Shown: one piece after another, positions 32,808 to 41,947 of the stretch | Numbering within the stretch: position 1 is the stretch's first letter | Layout of the letters: every line of letters begins with the position of its first letter | Origin: Halopenitus persicus | GTDB taxonomy: Archaea; Halobacteriota; Halobacteria; Halobacteriales; Haloferacaceae | Direction of reading: 5' to 3' | Assembly (NCBI RefSeq): GCF_900107205.1 | Contig: NZ_FNPC01000002.1 | Location: 310,001-374,000, forward strand | Length of the DNA stretch: 64,000 nucleotides | Position numbers and translations under genes: made by a program | The notes under the pieces: generated by a model | Database searches by the model: none | Seen by the model: only the letters and a program-made list of their open reading frames with translations | Told to the model about the DNA's origin: nothing

Positions 32808-35800
32808 TCACCTCGACTCCGACTTCGCCGAGCACGTCCGGCGTTCGGCCCCCGGACAGGGCCAGCCGGCGGACCGCTCGCTCCACGTCCCGTCGACGTC
32901 GCCCACGCCGGGCGGTCCCGGCGGGACCGCGACGACGACCGTCGTCCCCGTTTCGAACCGGACGGGCTCGGTGTAGCCGAGCGTGACCCGCTCACCGTCC
33001 ACCTCGACCGTCGATCGCCCCGACCCACGGACGTACCTGAACGGCTGGCCGGGCGGCCCCGTGTTCGATCGCAGCTCGAACCGGGGGTAGGTCCCCGCGA
33101 CGTCGACGTGCCACACGTTCACCGTCGCGTACCAATATCCGGGAACGGGCGCGACCGGAAGGCCGGCACCGACCTGCTTCGTCACGTCAGTCGCCCATTC
33201 GTGCTCCTCACCGAGGCGATCGACGGCCTTGCCGCCCGCCCGCCGAAGCTCGTTCTCGACCACGGATTCGATCCGCTTGCGGGCCACGGTTCGGGTGATC
33301 TCGCCCGCCCGAGTGACTCGCGACTTCGACACACTCGTTCGGTCGGACTCCATCGCCGACCGCAGCGTCGTCCGGATCTCGGCCCCGAGGCGAGCGCGGT
33401 CGCCGTCCGTAAGGGTGGTTCGCCTCCCGGTCTCCGCGACGATCGCCTCGGCGTATCGTCCGTCCCCCATCGCGGTCGCGAGTTGCCCCGGTGTCGCGTA
33501 GCGATCGCTTGCCGCATCGACGACCGCTTTCCGCTCCGCTCCGGGCAGGTCCGTGACCGCTCCGATCCGGTGTTCGACGCGACGTTCGACCCGGTCGATC
33601 GATCCGCTGACGTCGGACTCGAGCCGGTCGTGCGAGCGTCGCAGCTCGGCTGCTTGCTCCTCGTCCGTGGTCGCCGTCGATCCGGCGTCGGACGCGGTCG
33701 TCCCGTCGGGCGTGTCCGCCTCGTCGCCCGTCTCCCGGAGCGTTCGTTCGCTCGCCGCGAGCGTCCGTCCCGCTTGCGGGAGCGGAACGCGGTCGCCGGC
33801 CGCGAGCGCCCGGTCGACGATCCCGCTCGCGGCGTCCCCGTAGGGAACGGTGAAGACGTTCACGTTCCGCGTCACGAGCGGTCGGGTCCGGCTCCCCGGC
33901 TCGACCGCCGGCGAGGCGGCGTCGATCGTCGTTCGTGGGAGGTACCCGGGCGACCCAGCCGGCCGGAACGAGACCGGTCCTCCCGGCCCTTCCACCCCAA
34001 CCTCGTCGGGCTCCGGGTCGGTCGTCCGGCCAGCCGCAGCGACGTACTGTCCGAGCGACGTCCCGTCCGTCGAGCCGCCTCGGTCGCGTTCGCTTGCAGC
34101 GTTCTCGACTCCGTCCTGTACGTCCTGCGCCGTCCGTGCCCGGCGTTCGAGTTCCTCGATCGTCGCGTCGACGTAGGCGCGTCGGGCCGCCACGCGGGCG
34201 CGGTCGGCAGCCCCGTCGTAGGTCCGCGGCGCGTCGACCAGCTCGTCGCGCTCGTCCCGAAGCGTCGCCGCCAATTCACCGTAGGGGTTCGCCGTCCCGG
34301 CGGCGACTGCACGCATCTCGACCGTGGTTTCCGTCGCGCGGACCTCCCCGTGTATCGCGGCGAGATCGTCGCGCATCCATCCCCGGAGATCCGCGGGCCG
34401 ATCGCCGTACACGACGGTCCGTCGTCGTCTCTCGGCGCTCGACTCGACCGCCCGTTCGGCGACCGCGTCGGCGTTCGCCGCGTCGAGTTTCCGGCGTGCC
34501 GCATCGGGCGTGTCGCGCAGGTTCGGACCGTCGATCGCGCCGCCGCGTTCGAACGTCGGCGACGTCGGTCGGTCGGGTGCCCCTGCCGCCGGTGCGTACC
34601 GTCCGTCCACGGCGACGGTGACGCGGTATCGTTGGCTCCACTGCACGGTCGTCGTTCGCCGACTCGAGCCGTCCGTCCAGTACCGCGTCGTTCGGTGATC
34701 GGCCGTGACCCGCCTCGTCGCCGTGTCGAACCCGTTTTCGCCGCCGGACCCCCTCGCGTCCGCCGTACTCGTGGTCCGCTCGCCGACGTACGTCCAGTTC
34801 GCGCCGGGGGACTCGCGTAACGGCGGTCGGGTCCGTCCGCCCGTCCGATCGACGCGAATTCGCCTCGTCGCCTCGACGCGATAGGCGGATTCGGCGATCG
34901 CGTCGGTTCGATCGAGGGTCTCGACGAGTGCCGCGTCCGCCGCCGGACCGGCGGTGACGGTTTCGGTCACGTCGGTCGCATCGCTTTCGTCACCGTTGCC
35001 AGCCGTGACTGGGGCGGTTTCGGTGGATGCTGCGGCGGCGTCGCTCGGATCGGGAACCGAGGTCTCGAGCACGAACCGGCTCCACTCGTTCTCGTCGACC
35101 CCGGTCGGTTCGAGGAGATCCGTGAGACCGGTTCGAACGGCCGCGCGCCGGACGCCCGCGCTCGCGTTCGGATCCGCCGCGCCGAACGCCTCCCGTTGTA
35201 CCGCGGTGATCCCGGCGTTCGTCGAGAGCTCCACGTGCCGGTTCCCGACGACGTTCTGGACCGGCGCGCCGAACCGCTGTGCGTATCCGCGTGCCCACGC
35301 GATCGCGTAGAGCCGGCCGGTCAGCTGACGTCCCAGTCCCGTCCCCTCGATGGCGCCGCGGTTCAGGGCGGCCTCGAACCGCTCGGTCCGCTCGTGGGCA
35401 GCAAGCACCGGGACCGCGACCACGACCGTGACGTCGCGGGTCCGTTCCCCGACGATCCGGCCGTTCCGTCTGGCCGTCGTCGTCACGTTCTGTACGGTCA
35501 CCTCCAGCGCCGTGCCGTTCGCGGCCGGCGCGATCGTCACGCCGTCACGGACGTCCGCGAGCGTCGTCGGATCGTCGTTTCCGGGGCTGTAGCCGCCCCG
35601 AGTCGGCGGGGCCGGATCCTCGAACGGGACCGTGGTCGTGGCCCGGATGTCGCCATCACGGGCCGTGACCGTCTCGACCGATGCCTCGACGGCAAGCCCG
35701 ACCCGGATCCGAAGCGCGTCCTCGAATGCCGAGTCGTTCCGGATCACGGTCCTCGGGACGTCTCCGCCGGGGCGCGTCACCGGCTGTGCGGCCGCCGCTC

Positions 35801-36020
35801 GCGCTGCGTCGGCGGTCGCGCTCCGGATCGCCGGCGTCAGATCGGCGCTTGCGCGGTCCATCGCGCGCTCCACCGACCGGTCGATGGTCACGCCCGTCGT
35901 GGCGAGCCCGCTCGCGTACGCCCCGCTCGAGACGAGCAACAGCACGCCGACGAGCGCGAACGGGACGCGCCCGCGCCGGTCGTCGGCGATCGACAGTGCG
36001 GGACGGTCAGACGGCCGCAC
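32808..36020 (-). CDS. Large pilin-operon surface protein, DUF7286-like (TadG-like candidate)
   Basis: A 1070-residue protein starting at GTG. After a charged start, RGRVPFALVGVLLLVSSGAY (about residues 16-35) is a single N-terminal membrane helix of the kind found in archaeal pilins and TadE/TadG proteins. The remainder is predicted outside: a beta-rich first half (about 60-560), then long charged helical stretches (about 560-700, and 800-960 with many Arg/Glu), and a C-terminal beta segment (YWYATVNVWHVDVAGTYPRF). Its only two cysteines are near the end (PCPGAERRTC). It overlaps the preceding DUF7284-like gene by 14 bp and is the last gene of that transcription unit. I recall the family as DUF7286; it probably builds or caps the pilus or secretion complex. 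Confidence 0.7.
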   Translation of the reverse strand: MRPSDRPALSIADDRRGRVPFALVGVLLLVSSGAYASGLATTGVTIDRSVERAMDRASADLTPAIRSATADAARAAAAQPVTRPGGDVPRTVIRNDSAFEDALRIRVGLAVEASVETVTARDGDIRATTTVPFEDPAPPTRGGYSPGNDDPTTLADVRDGVTIAPAANGTALEVTVQNVTTTARRNGRIVGERTRDVTVVVAVPVLAAHERTERFEAALNRGAIEGTGLGRQLTGRLYAIAWARGYAQRFGAPVQNVVGNRHVELSTNAGITAVQREAFGAADPNASAGVRRAAVRTGLTDLLEPTGVDENEWSRFVLETSVPDPSDAAAASTETAPVTAGNGDESDATDVTETVTAGPAADAALVETLDRTDAIAESAYRVEATRRIRVDRTGGRTRPPLRESPGANWTYVGERTTSTADARGSGGENGFDTATRRVTADHRTTRYWTDGSSRRTTTVQWSQRYRVTVAVDGRYAPAAGAPDRPTSPTFERGGAIDGPNLRDTPDAARRKLDAANADAVAERAVESSAERRRRTVVYGDRPADLRGWMRDDLAAIHGEVRATETTVEMRAVAAGTANPYGELAATLRDERDELVDAPRTYDGAADRARVAARRAYVDATIEELERRARTAQDVQDGVENAASERDRGGSTDGTSLGQYVAAAGRTTDPEPDEVGVEGPGGPVSFRPAGSPGYLPRTTIDAASPAVEPGSRTRPLVTRNVNVFTVPYGDAASGIVDRALAAGDRVPLPQAGRTLAASERTLRETGDEADTPDGTTASDAGSTATTDEEQAAELRRSHDRLESDVSGSIDRVERRVEHRIGAVTDLPGAERKAVVDAASDRYATPGQLATAMGDGRYAEAIVAETGRRTTLTDGDRARLGAEIRTTLRSAMESDRTSVSKSRVTRAGEITRTVARKRIESVVENELRRAGGKAVDRLGEEHEWATDVTKQVGAGLPVAPVPGYWYATVNVWHVDVAGTYPRFELRSNTGPPGQPFRYVRGSGRSTVEVDGERVTLGYTEPVRFETGTTVVVAVPPGPPGVGDVDGTWSERSAGWPCPGAERRTCSAKSESR

Positions 36021-36510
36021 GGTCCCACCTCCGAACCACGACTCGGACCGTCGTCTCGCCCCGATCGACCGGCACGTCGACGACCGTTGTCCACACGCGG
36101 GCGGTCGACGGCGGCGAGCCGCCGACCGTCATCGCGGTTCGGTGTCCGTCATCGTCGTTCGACGACCTCTCGATCCTCGTTGGAACGCGAACCGTGACGC
36201 CAGTCCGGGGATCGAGCCGCTTGCCGACGGCGTTCGAAACGGCGTGTCGGTACGTTCGTTCCGAGCGACCCGCGTCCTCGGGGACGAGCGCCGCGAGCGC
36301 GAGGTGTTCGACCAGGGTTGCGTGGTGGCGTCGACGGTCGCCGTCGTTCGTCCCGTAGCTGACGGTCGCCGTTTCCGTCGCGATCCGATCGGCGAGATCG
36401 TCGACGTGAGTTTCCGGGCCGGTGTCGGGTGGGGCGACGCCCACGACGGTCCCGACGCTCGCGGAGACGCACAGGAGGAACAGTCCGACGTCGAGGACGG
36501 TGCTCGTCAT
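36007..36510 (-). CDS. Pilin-like small membrane protein, DUF7284-like
   Basis: A 167-residue protein: TSTVLDVGLFLLCVSASVGT (residues 2-21) is a single N-terminal hydrophobic helix. A soluble beta-rich domain follows, with VDDLADRIATETATVSYGTN (about 36-55), LVEHLALAALVPED, and a C-terminal VWTTVVDVPVDRGETTVRVV. Pilin-like architecture without a clear prepilin peptidase motif. ATG 36510 overlaps the TGA of the preceding gene. Recalled as DUF7284. Confidence 0.65.
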   Translation of the reverse strand: MTSTVLDVGLFLLCVSASVGTVVGVAPPDTGPETHVDDLADRIATETATVSYGTNDGDRRRHHATLVEHLALAALVPEDAGRSERTYRHAVSNAVGKRLDPRTGVTVRVPTRIERSSNDDDGHRTAMTVGGSPPSTARVWTTVVDVPVDRGETTVRVVVRRWDRAAV

Positions 36511-36983
36511 CGTCCCACGACCACCCGGAGCTCTCCACGAACCTGTTCACCCGGCGCGATCCGGACGCTGACCGATCGCCGTGCGACTGTCGTCCCTGCC
36601 GGCAGCGGTCGGGTCGCGTTCCGATCGCCGGCCAGCCATCGCCGATCGGCGGTGACCATCGCGACGCCGATCCGCCGCCGCTCGATGGCTACCCGCCGGC
36701 GATCGACGCCGACGTCGTTCGGGACCCGCAGCCGGTCCGGATGTGCGACGCCGGCAACGACGACCCGATCTTCGACGCGATCGAGGACGATCCCGGCCGT
36801 TTCGCGCGGCTGCGTTCCCGGGTCGGCGTCCGCGATCACGCCGGCGTACATCGTGAGTCCGGCGCCCACCGCGAGCAGGGCGACGAGCGCGGCGATCGGT
36901 TCCGTCTGTCCTCGGTCGGAACTCGTGTCGACCCGGCCTTGGACGGCGGTCGTGTCGCGACGGTCAGCCGACGAGCGTGACAC
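36507..36983 (-). CDS. Pilin-like protein, DUF7285-like
   Basis: A 158-residue protein starting at GTG 36983. A charged leader DRGQTEPIAA (about residues 23-32) precedes a hydrophobic helix LVALLAVGAGLTMYAGVIAD (about 33-52), then a soluble beta-rich domain. The charged leader, Gln/Thr/Glu and helix strongly resemble archaeal type IV pilin N-termini. It overlaps the previous gene by 20 bp. An upstream ATG (37064) would extend it further into that gene and is judged less likely. Recalled as DUF7285. Confidence 0.62.
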   Translation of the reverse strand: MSRSSADRRDTTAVQGRVDTSSDRGQTEPIAALVALLAVGAGLTMYAGVIADADPGTQPRETAGIVLDRVEDRVVVAGVAHPDRLRVPNDVGVDRRRVAIERRRIGVAMVTADRRWLAGDRNATRPLPAGTTVARRSVSVRIAPGEQVRGELRVVVGR

Positions 36984-37449
36984 GGGTTCCCTCCCAGCGT
37001 ATCGATCGAATCCGAAGTCGGTTCGGCGCGCGTTCCCATCGCGGGTTCCGCCGGTATCGGCCACGGGACTCGACCGCGGCTCGGTCCAGGGCCTCGGGGG
37101 AGTCGAAGACGCGGTCCGGCGGCTCGCCGGAGAGCACCCTCCGAAGCCGGTCGTCGCTTCCGGCGTTCGTGGCCGGCGTCACGGGGCCGAACCGGAGCGG
37201 CGCGGTCGTCGATCCGCCCGGACCGCGAAGCGAGACGCGGGTCGGAGACAGCCGGATTCGGTCTGCGGCGAGCCCGTGTTCGGCCGTCGCCGGGAGTTCG
37301 TCGGCGGCGACGCGGTCGATCGTGTCCGCGACGCCGTTCGCGTCCGGTGTCGGCCCCGAGGGGATTCCTGCAGCCGTTCCGAGCGTGAGCACGCTGACGG
37401 CCGCGATCCCCAGCCACGTGTACCACGTTTCGATCGGTGCGTCGATCAT
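36964..37449 (-). CDS. Pilin-like small membrane protein, DUF7283-like
   Basis: A 161-residue protein with an N-terminal hydrophobic helix (WYTWLGIAAVSVLTLGTAAG, about residues 9-28) and a soluble domain. The domain contains VADTIDRVAADELPATAEHG (about 40-59), IRLSPTRVSLRGPGG and DDRLRRVLSGEPPDRVFDSP. It is the first gene of a four-gene unit (DUF7283-7285-7284-7286 types) with its own TATA box GGTTTATACC, which overlaps the end of the TadC-like gene. Recalled as DUF7283. Confidence 0.65.
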   Translation of the reverse strand: MIDAPIETWYTWLGIAAVSVLTLGTAAGIPSGPTPDANGVADTIDRVAADELPATAEHGLAADRIRLSPTRVSLRGPGGSTTAPLRFGPVTPATNAGSDDRLRRVLSGEPPDRVFDSPEALDRAAVESRGRYRRNPRWERAPNRLRIRSIRWEGTRVTLVG

Positions 37450-37472
37450 AGCACGGAGTGGCCCCGGTATGC

Positions 37473-37482
37473 GGTATAAACC
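37473..37482 (-). promoter_or_regulatory. TATA box of the pilin-like DUF operon
   Basis: GGTTTATACC on the minus strand lies 24-33 bp upstream of the ATG at 37449 and next to the stop of the upstream TadC-like gene, allowing separate expression of the four pilin-like genes. Confidence 0.6.
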
Positions 37483-37483
37483 T

Positions 37484-39376
37484 TCACAGCAGCGTCCCCG
37501 CGCCGACGAACGCGACGATGTAGGTGGCCGTCGCTGTCGGAACGGCGATGCCGACCCGGTACGCCACGAGCGTCGGGTCGAGCCCCCGCTGTATCGTCGT
37601 CGATAGCGCGGTGAGGATCGCGGACAGCAGGAGCACGTACGTTCCGACGATGCGGCCGAGCACCGGAACCGGGATCGGGTCGACGATCGGCCCGGAACTC
37701 GGACCGACACCCGGACCGCCACCTGCCTCCGTTCCCGCCTCCGAACCGGCGGCCGCCGGTGCTGCAGCCGACGCCGACGCTCCGCCTCCGGCTCCGGCGG
37801 TCGGATCCCCCGCCAGCATCGTTCCCACCACGGGATCGAGTCCGCCACCGCCGGCGATCGCGCCGCCGTCCATCCCGGCAGCGAGCGCGACCGTCGCGCC
37901 GCCGACGAGCGGCCCGAACACCGTCGCGGTGTTCGACAACGTCCGAGTGACGGTCCGAAGCTGTCTGGTTGCGTCGCGTTCGAGCGTCCGCAGCTCCTCG
38001 AGCTGGTCGGCGAGCTCGATGACCACGTCGCCCGCGGGCCGTCCCTCCCGGGCGGCGATCGACAGCAGCGCCACTGCCCCCTGCACCCGCGGGCTCGGTA
38101 CGTCGGCGAACGGTCCCTCCTCGCCGACCAACGCCGACTCGACGTCGACGCGGAGGGTTCGGCTCCGCCGGCCGGCCGCCACGAACGCCGCGCCGGCGGG
38201 ACCGTCCATCGTCTCGCCGGCGCGTCGAACCGCGCGCTCGACCGCGACGCCGTCCGCGACCGCGCCGCCGATGGTCGAGAGCGCGTCCGGAAGCGCCGCC
38301 TCGATCGACCGAACCCGCCGGAGCACTCGGCGACGTGGGAGCGCGAACATACCGATCCCGGCGCCGAATCCGGACCCGACGGCGGCGATCGGCGCACTCC
38401 ACGGAACGACGGCGCCGCCGAGAACCCAGCCGCCGATGCCGGCGATCACGCCGGCGGCGAGTGGACGTCGGTATCCGGACGGAACGTCGGGATGGCTCGC
38501 GTCGATTCGTGGCGGCGGGAACGCGACCGGGCGACGCAACAGCAACCAGCCGCTGGCGACGAGGAGGATCGAGGGGAGGACGACGACGTACACGACCGCC
38601 ATCGTGGCGGCGCCGAGCGGGAGCCCGGTCGCCCGTGCCGCCGGAAGCAGAGCGATGAGCGCCAGCGGCAGCAGGACGCCGAAGGCGTAGATACCCGACA
38701 CCGGCGCCTGAACGTCCCCGATGAACGCGGCCATTCGATCGGTCGTTCCGGCCGTGACCGCCTCGAGTGCGCGGTCCAGTCCCCGTTCGCGTCGCTCCCG
38801 CGGGGCCGATGCGGCCGCCCGGATCCGTGTTCCGGCCCGTTCGAGCGCGGGGAACCACGCGCTCCATTCCGCGGTGAACGACTGCAATCCGGAATCGGGA
38901 CTCGCTCGCGACCGGACGGCCGCGTCCGCGAGGCTCTCCGCGAGGGGACCGTTCCCGGTCTCCGCCGCGAACGTGACCGCCCGCTCGATCGACGGCTCCA
39001 ACCGCATCCGAAGCACGAGCCGGCCCACGATTCCGGGCGCCGCCCCGAGCGCCCGCGTTCGTCGGAGGGCTGCCAGCCAGCACGGGAATCGACGTCGAAT
39101 CTCATAGACGCCGTAGCCGATGGCGGCGGCGATCGGGACGCCGCTTGGGCCGCGTAGCAGCGCCGCTCCCAGCAACGCCGCCGCAGCCCCGACCGCCAGG
39201 CCCCATCGCCGTGCGGATCCCTCGATCCCCGCGGGCGTCCGGTCGTCGTCGAGAAACGACAGCGCTCGTTCGAGTTCCGCGTCGCTCGCCGTTTCGACCG
39301 AGTCGGTCGGTTCGGTCGGACTGACCGGTCCCGACTCACCACCGAGCCGGTCATCGCTTCGGGGTTCCGGGGTCAT
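37484..39376 (-). CDS. TadC-like type II secretion system F-domain membrane protein
   Basis: Inner-membrane platform of a type IV pilus or secretion machine. It has 630 residues with two F-domain-like cytosolic modules (about residues 75-220 and 345-480), each followed by membrane helices, as in archaeal PilC/FlaJ/TadC proteins. An N-terminal acidic segment precedes helices at about 57-95; further helices lie near 215-275, 310-345, 490-510 and 570-630. A Gly/Ala/Ser/Pro-rich stretch of about 55 residues (about 505-560) separates two helices and is probably a surface loop. Start ATG overlaps the ATPase stop by 4 bp, so the two are coupled. Confidence 0.82.
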   Translation of the reverse strand: MTPEPRSDDRLGGESGPVSPTEPTDSVETASDAELERALSFLDDDRTPAGIEGSARRWGLAVGAAAALLGAALLRGPSGVPIAAAIGYGVYEIRRRFPCWLAALRRTRALGAAPGIVGRLVLRMRLEPSIERAVTFAAETGNGPLAESLADAAVRSRASPDSGLQSFTAEWSAWFPALERAGTRIRAAASAPRERRERGLDRALEAVTAGTTDRMAAFIGDVQAPVSGIYAFGVLLPLALIALLPAARATGLPLGAATMAVVYVVVLPSILLVASGWLLLRRPVAFPPPRIDASHPDVPSGYRRPLAAGVIAGIGGWVLGGAVVPWSAPIAAVGSGFGAGIGMFALPRRRVLRRVRSIEAALPDALSTIGGAVADGVAVERAVRRAGETMDGPAGAAFVAAGRRSRTLRVDVESALVGEEGPFADVPSPRVQGAVALLSIAAREGRPAGDVVIELADQLEELRTLERDATRQLRTVTRTLSNTATVFGPLVGGATVALAAGMDGGAIAGGGGLDPVVGTMLAGDPTAGAGGGASASAAAPAAAGSEAGTEAGGGPGVGPSSGPIVDPIPVPVLGRIVGTYVLLLSAILTALSTTIQRGLDPTLVAYRVGIAVPTATATYIVAFVGAGTLL

Positions 39377-41397
39377 CGTTTCCCCCCGTCGGTTTCCGCG
39401 TCCCGGTTCCCGATCGTGTTCGGAGACGTTCGTCCCGCTGCGGCGTGTGCGGCGATCGTCTCCGCCCGTGCCTGGATCGTCGCCCGCACGTCCGCGTACG
39501 ACTCGGATCCGCGTGCCAATCCGTCCACGAGCCGGCTCGTCCCGCGGTCGATCCGGCCGGTCGCGACGAGGTCGTCGCCGTCCCGCTCGAACAGACGATC
39601 GAAGACGACGCCGTCCCGTCCGGTCCGGAGTTCGGCGATCGTGACCACCCGGTGGGAATCGAGAAGGACGAGGAGGTCCGTGCTCGCGAACGCGGTCGAC
39701 GGAACGTCGAGGTCGGTGACGACCCGTTCCCGGACAGCCTCCGGATCGGTTCCGTGGATGGTTCCCAATACCGTCTCTCCGCTGGCACCGACACGCATCG
39801 CCTCGTAGAGCGCCGCGGCCTCCTCGCCGCGCACCTCCCCGACGACGATCGCCCCGTCACCGAGACGGAGCGCGGTATGGACGGCCTCGGCCGGCGCCAG
39901 CTCGCGACCGTCTCCCACCGAGAGGCGTTGGACGTCGCGTCCTGCCGCCCGAAGTCGATCGACCGGGAGTTCCGGAGTGTCCTCGATCAGTATCCCGCGG
40001 GTCGACGCCGGAAGCTCCCACAGCAACGCGCCGAGCGTCGACGTCTTTCCCGCACCCCGCCCGCCGGCGACGAGTCCGGCGACCCCGCGCTCGACCGCGA
40101 CCGAGAGCAGGCCCGCGGCGGCCGGCGTCATCGTTCCGGACTCGAGCAGCCGCGGCAGCGTCCACGCCTCCGTGCCGCCGCGGCGGAACGTGAATCCGTA
40201 GCCGTCGCTCGCGGGTCGGGTCGTCGCCGCGACCCGGACGGAACCGTGTTCGGTCTCGATGGTCGCGTCGAGCGTCGGCGACGCCCGCGAGAGCCCCTCG
40301 CCGGACACCCGTCGGAGGCGGGAGGCCAGCGTTCCGGCGCCCCGCGGCGGCAGCCGAACGTTCGTCGGGAGTCGGTCCCCGTCGACCACGACCCGGAGCG
40401 GCGTCTCCGCGACCGGCGGCGTGAGGAACGCGTCGGAGACGCGGTCGTCGGCGAGGACGTCCTCCAACACGCCGTAGCCTCGCGTGTGTCGGCGAAGCAC
40501 GTCGACGAGATCGTCCGCCGTTTCGAGATCAGCTCCACCCCGGTGACGTTCCGCTCCGCGATCACGGTCGCTGCTCGCTTCGCGCTCGCGAACGGTCGCT
40601 CTGATCGCTCCTGCGGGTTCACGGGAACCGTCCGCTTCGCCCTCGAGGAGACGTCGTCTGGCTGCGGCGACGATGTCCAACTCCCGCGTCGACAACGACG
40701 CCTCCGGCGGCGTGAGGTGGTAGGTCCGGAACGCACCGTCGTGGTCATAGATCCGGACCGTCGCTCCGGTATCCGTGACCCACCGGTCCGCGAGCCGTGC
40801 CCCTGGCGGCGGTCGGGTCGCGACCTCGGCGGTCGCGATATCCGGCGTCACGTACGGTCGAAGTACCTCCTCGTAGCCCTCCACCGGCCGCGTCGTTTCG
40901 ATCAGTCCGGTTTCGGCGGCTGCCAGAGCGACCGGTCCGGCACGCCCGATGGCGTCGGTCGCGGCCCGAAGCGGATCCCGTGCCGCGGTCGCGGCCGTTC
41001 GCGGCTCGAATCCGCGGACGCGCTCGTGGAACCGGCCGGCGGCGAGCAACAGCGCGGCCGCCCGGTCGCGGTACGTGAACCGCCGCTCGCGAGCACGCAC
41101 GCGGATCGCGTCGACGTCGCGGTCGGCCACGGCGCGAACGACGGTCGACCGACACGCGGGTTCGGACGCCAGGGCGCCCTCGCCGGGACAGTCGCGTGCG
41201 TCGACGGTCAGCATCGTTCGGTCGGATCGGTCGCCGACGTCAGGGTCGGGGATCGCGGTTCGGCACGCACAGCCCTCGCTGGCCGGAACGATCGACCTCG
41301 ACTCGTCGGCCGAACCGACGAACCGGTCGTGGACGCTTCCGAGACCGTCGACGACATCGGCGGGAAGCCGGTCGCCGAGGCGATCGAGCGGTGACAT
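39373..41397 (-). CDS. Type II/IV secretion system ATPase (TadA/PilB-like)
   Basis: Hexameric motor of the pilus/secretion system. It has 674 residues. The N-terminal half is the N1/N2 region, with a cysteine group (EGCACR near residue 40, DCPGEGALASEPACR near 68-82) that may bind a metal. The C-terminal half has Walker A AGGRGAGKTS (about 443-452), an Asp box (ILIEDTPELP), Walker B-like AIVVGEVRGEE (about 516-526), and a His box GTIHGTDP (about 541-548). Its own TATA box GTATATAAAT lies 20-29 bp upstream. It is paired with the TadC-like gene by a 4-bp overlap. Confidence 0.88.
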   Translation of the reverse strand: MSPLDRLGDRLPADVVDGLGSVHDRFVGSADESRSIVPASEGCACRTAIPDPDVGDRSDRTMLTVDARDCPGEGALASEPACRSTVVRAVADRDVDAIRVRARERRFTYRDRAAALLLAAGRFHERVRGFEPRTAATAARDPLRAATDAIGRAGPVALAAAETGLIETTRPVEGYEEVLRPYVTPDIATAEVATRPPPGARLADRWVTDTGATVRIYDHDGAFRTYHLTPPEASLSTRELDIVAAARRRLLEGEADGSREPAGAIRATVREREASSDRDRGAERHRGGADLETADDLVDVLRRHTRGYGVLEDVLADDRVSDAFLTPPVAETPLRVVVDGDRLPTNVRLPPRGAGTLASRLRRVSGEGLSRASPTLDATIETEHGSVRVAATTRPASDGYGFTFRRGGTEAWTLPRLLESGTMTPAAAGLLSVAVERGVAGLVAGGRGAGKTSTLGALLWELPASTRGILIEDTPELPVDRLRAAGRDVQRLSVGDGRELAPAEAVHTALRLGDGAIVVGEVRGEEAAALYEAMRVGASGETVLGTIHGTDPEAVRERVVTDLDVPSTAFASTDLLVLLDSHRVVTIAELRTGRDGVVFDRLFERDGDDLVATGRIDRGTSRLVDGLARGSESYADVRATIQARAETIAAHAAAGRTSPNTIGNRDAETDGGKR

Positions 41398-41416
41398 ACG
41401 TCGGCTGCCGCGGTAT

Positions 41417-41426
41417 CGTATATAAA
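41417..41426 (-). promoter_or_regulatory. TATA box of the secretion ATPase gene
   Basis: ATTTATATAC on the minus strand, 20-29 bp before the ATG at 41397. The identical 10-mer stands before the DUF7310-like gene (42837-42846), suggesting matched expression of the two units. Confidence 0.65.
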
Positions 41427-41449
41427 TGAGCGGCCGTCGTGTGGTTTCG

Positions 41450-41947
41450 TCACGGTTCCGTCTCGACGGGCAGGAGTTCGACCGTGGCCGTTCCGTCGCG
41501 ACGAACGTACCGGAGCTGGACGGTCGTCCCCGTCGCGGAGAGTTCGATCGGCGGCGTCGCCGGCGCCAGCGTGGCGCCCGGAATCGTGTGCGTCTCGACC
41601 GGAGCGCCGGTGAAACGGTACGCGAGCGTCAGTCGGCAGTTTCCCCCGGACCGGGATCCGACATCGATCGTGGACCCGTCGTCCCGCAGACAACCGATGC
41701 GTGCCCGCTCCACCGGAGCCGATCCGAATCCCGAGGGAACGGCGATCGAGACGGTCGTCCGTGCGGCCAGCGTCGGGTCGGCGAGCGCCGTCGAGTCGCT
41801 CGCGATCCCTGTCGCGATCCGGTCGAGCCGCTCCGCGACGGTTCCGAGTTCGGTTCGCGTCGTCTGGTGGCCGGCGTCGGACAGCGCCGGCGACGCCGTC
41901 GCCAGCAGCACCACGGCAACCACGACGGCGAGGACCGTTCGGATCAC
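41450..41947 (-). CDS. Exported small protein of the pilus locus, DUF7311-like
   Basis: A 165-residue protein starting at GTG, with an N-terminal signal or anchor helix (RTVLAVVVAVVLLATASPAL, residues 3-22). A helical segment (ELGTVAERLDRIATGIASDS) and a beta-rich domain follow. Two cysteines (in IGCLRDDG and GGNCRLTL) flank the middle and could form a disulphide. It overlaps the DUF7310-like gene by GTGA, so it is co-translated. Recalled as DUF7311; it probably works outside the membrane together with the ATPase/TadC pair. Confidence 0.65.
   Translation of the reverse strand: MIRTVLAVVVAVVLLATASPALSDAGHQTTRTELGTVAERLDRIATGIASDSTALADPTLAARTTVSIAVPSGFGSAPVERARIGCLRDDGSTIDVGSRSGGNCRLTLAYRFTGAPVETHTIPGATLAPATPPIELSATGTTVQLRYVRRDGTATVELLPVETEP

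Noticed and set aside
33108-34820. Open frame of 570 codons on the plus strand inside the DUF7286-like gene
   Set aside because: GC-rich haloarchaeal DNA produces long antisense frames. This one has Arg/Pro/Ser-rich sequence with no domain, while the minus-strand gene has normal composition, a membrane helix and operon overlaps.
37446-39083. Long antisense-phase frame overlapping the TadC-like gene on the same strand
   Set aside because: It lies in another phase of the same strand and reads as Arg/Gly/Asp-rich low complexity; TadC helices are found only in the accepted frame.
39445-41394. Open frame of 649 codons opposite the secretion ATPase
   Set aside because: Shadow of a clear ATPase on the other strand. 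No motif, and the predicted peptide is Arg/Gly-rich as expected for antisense reading.
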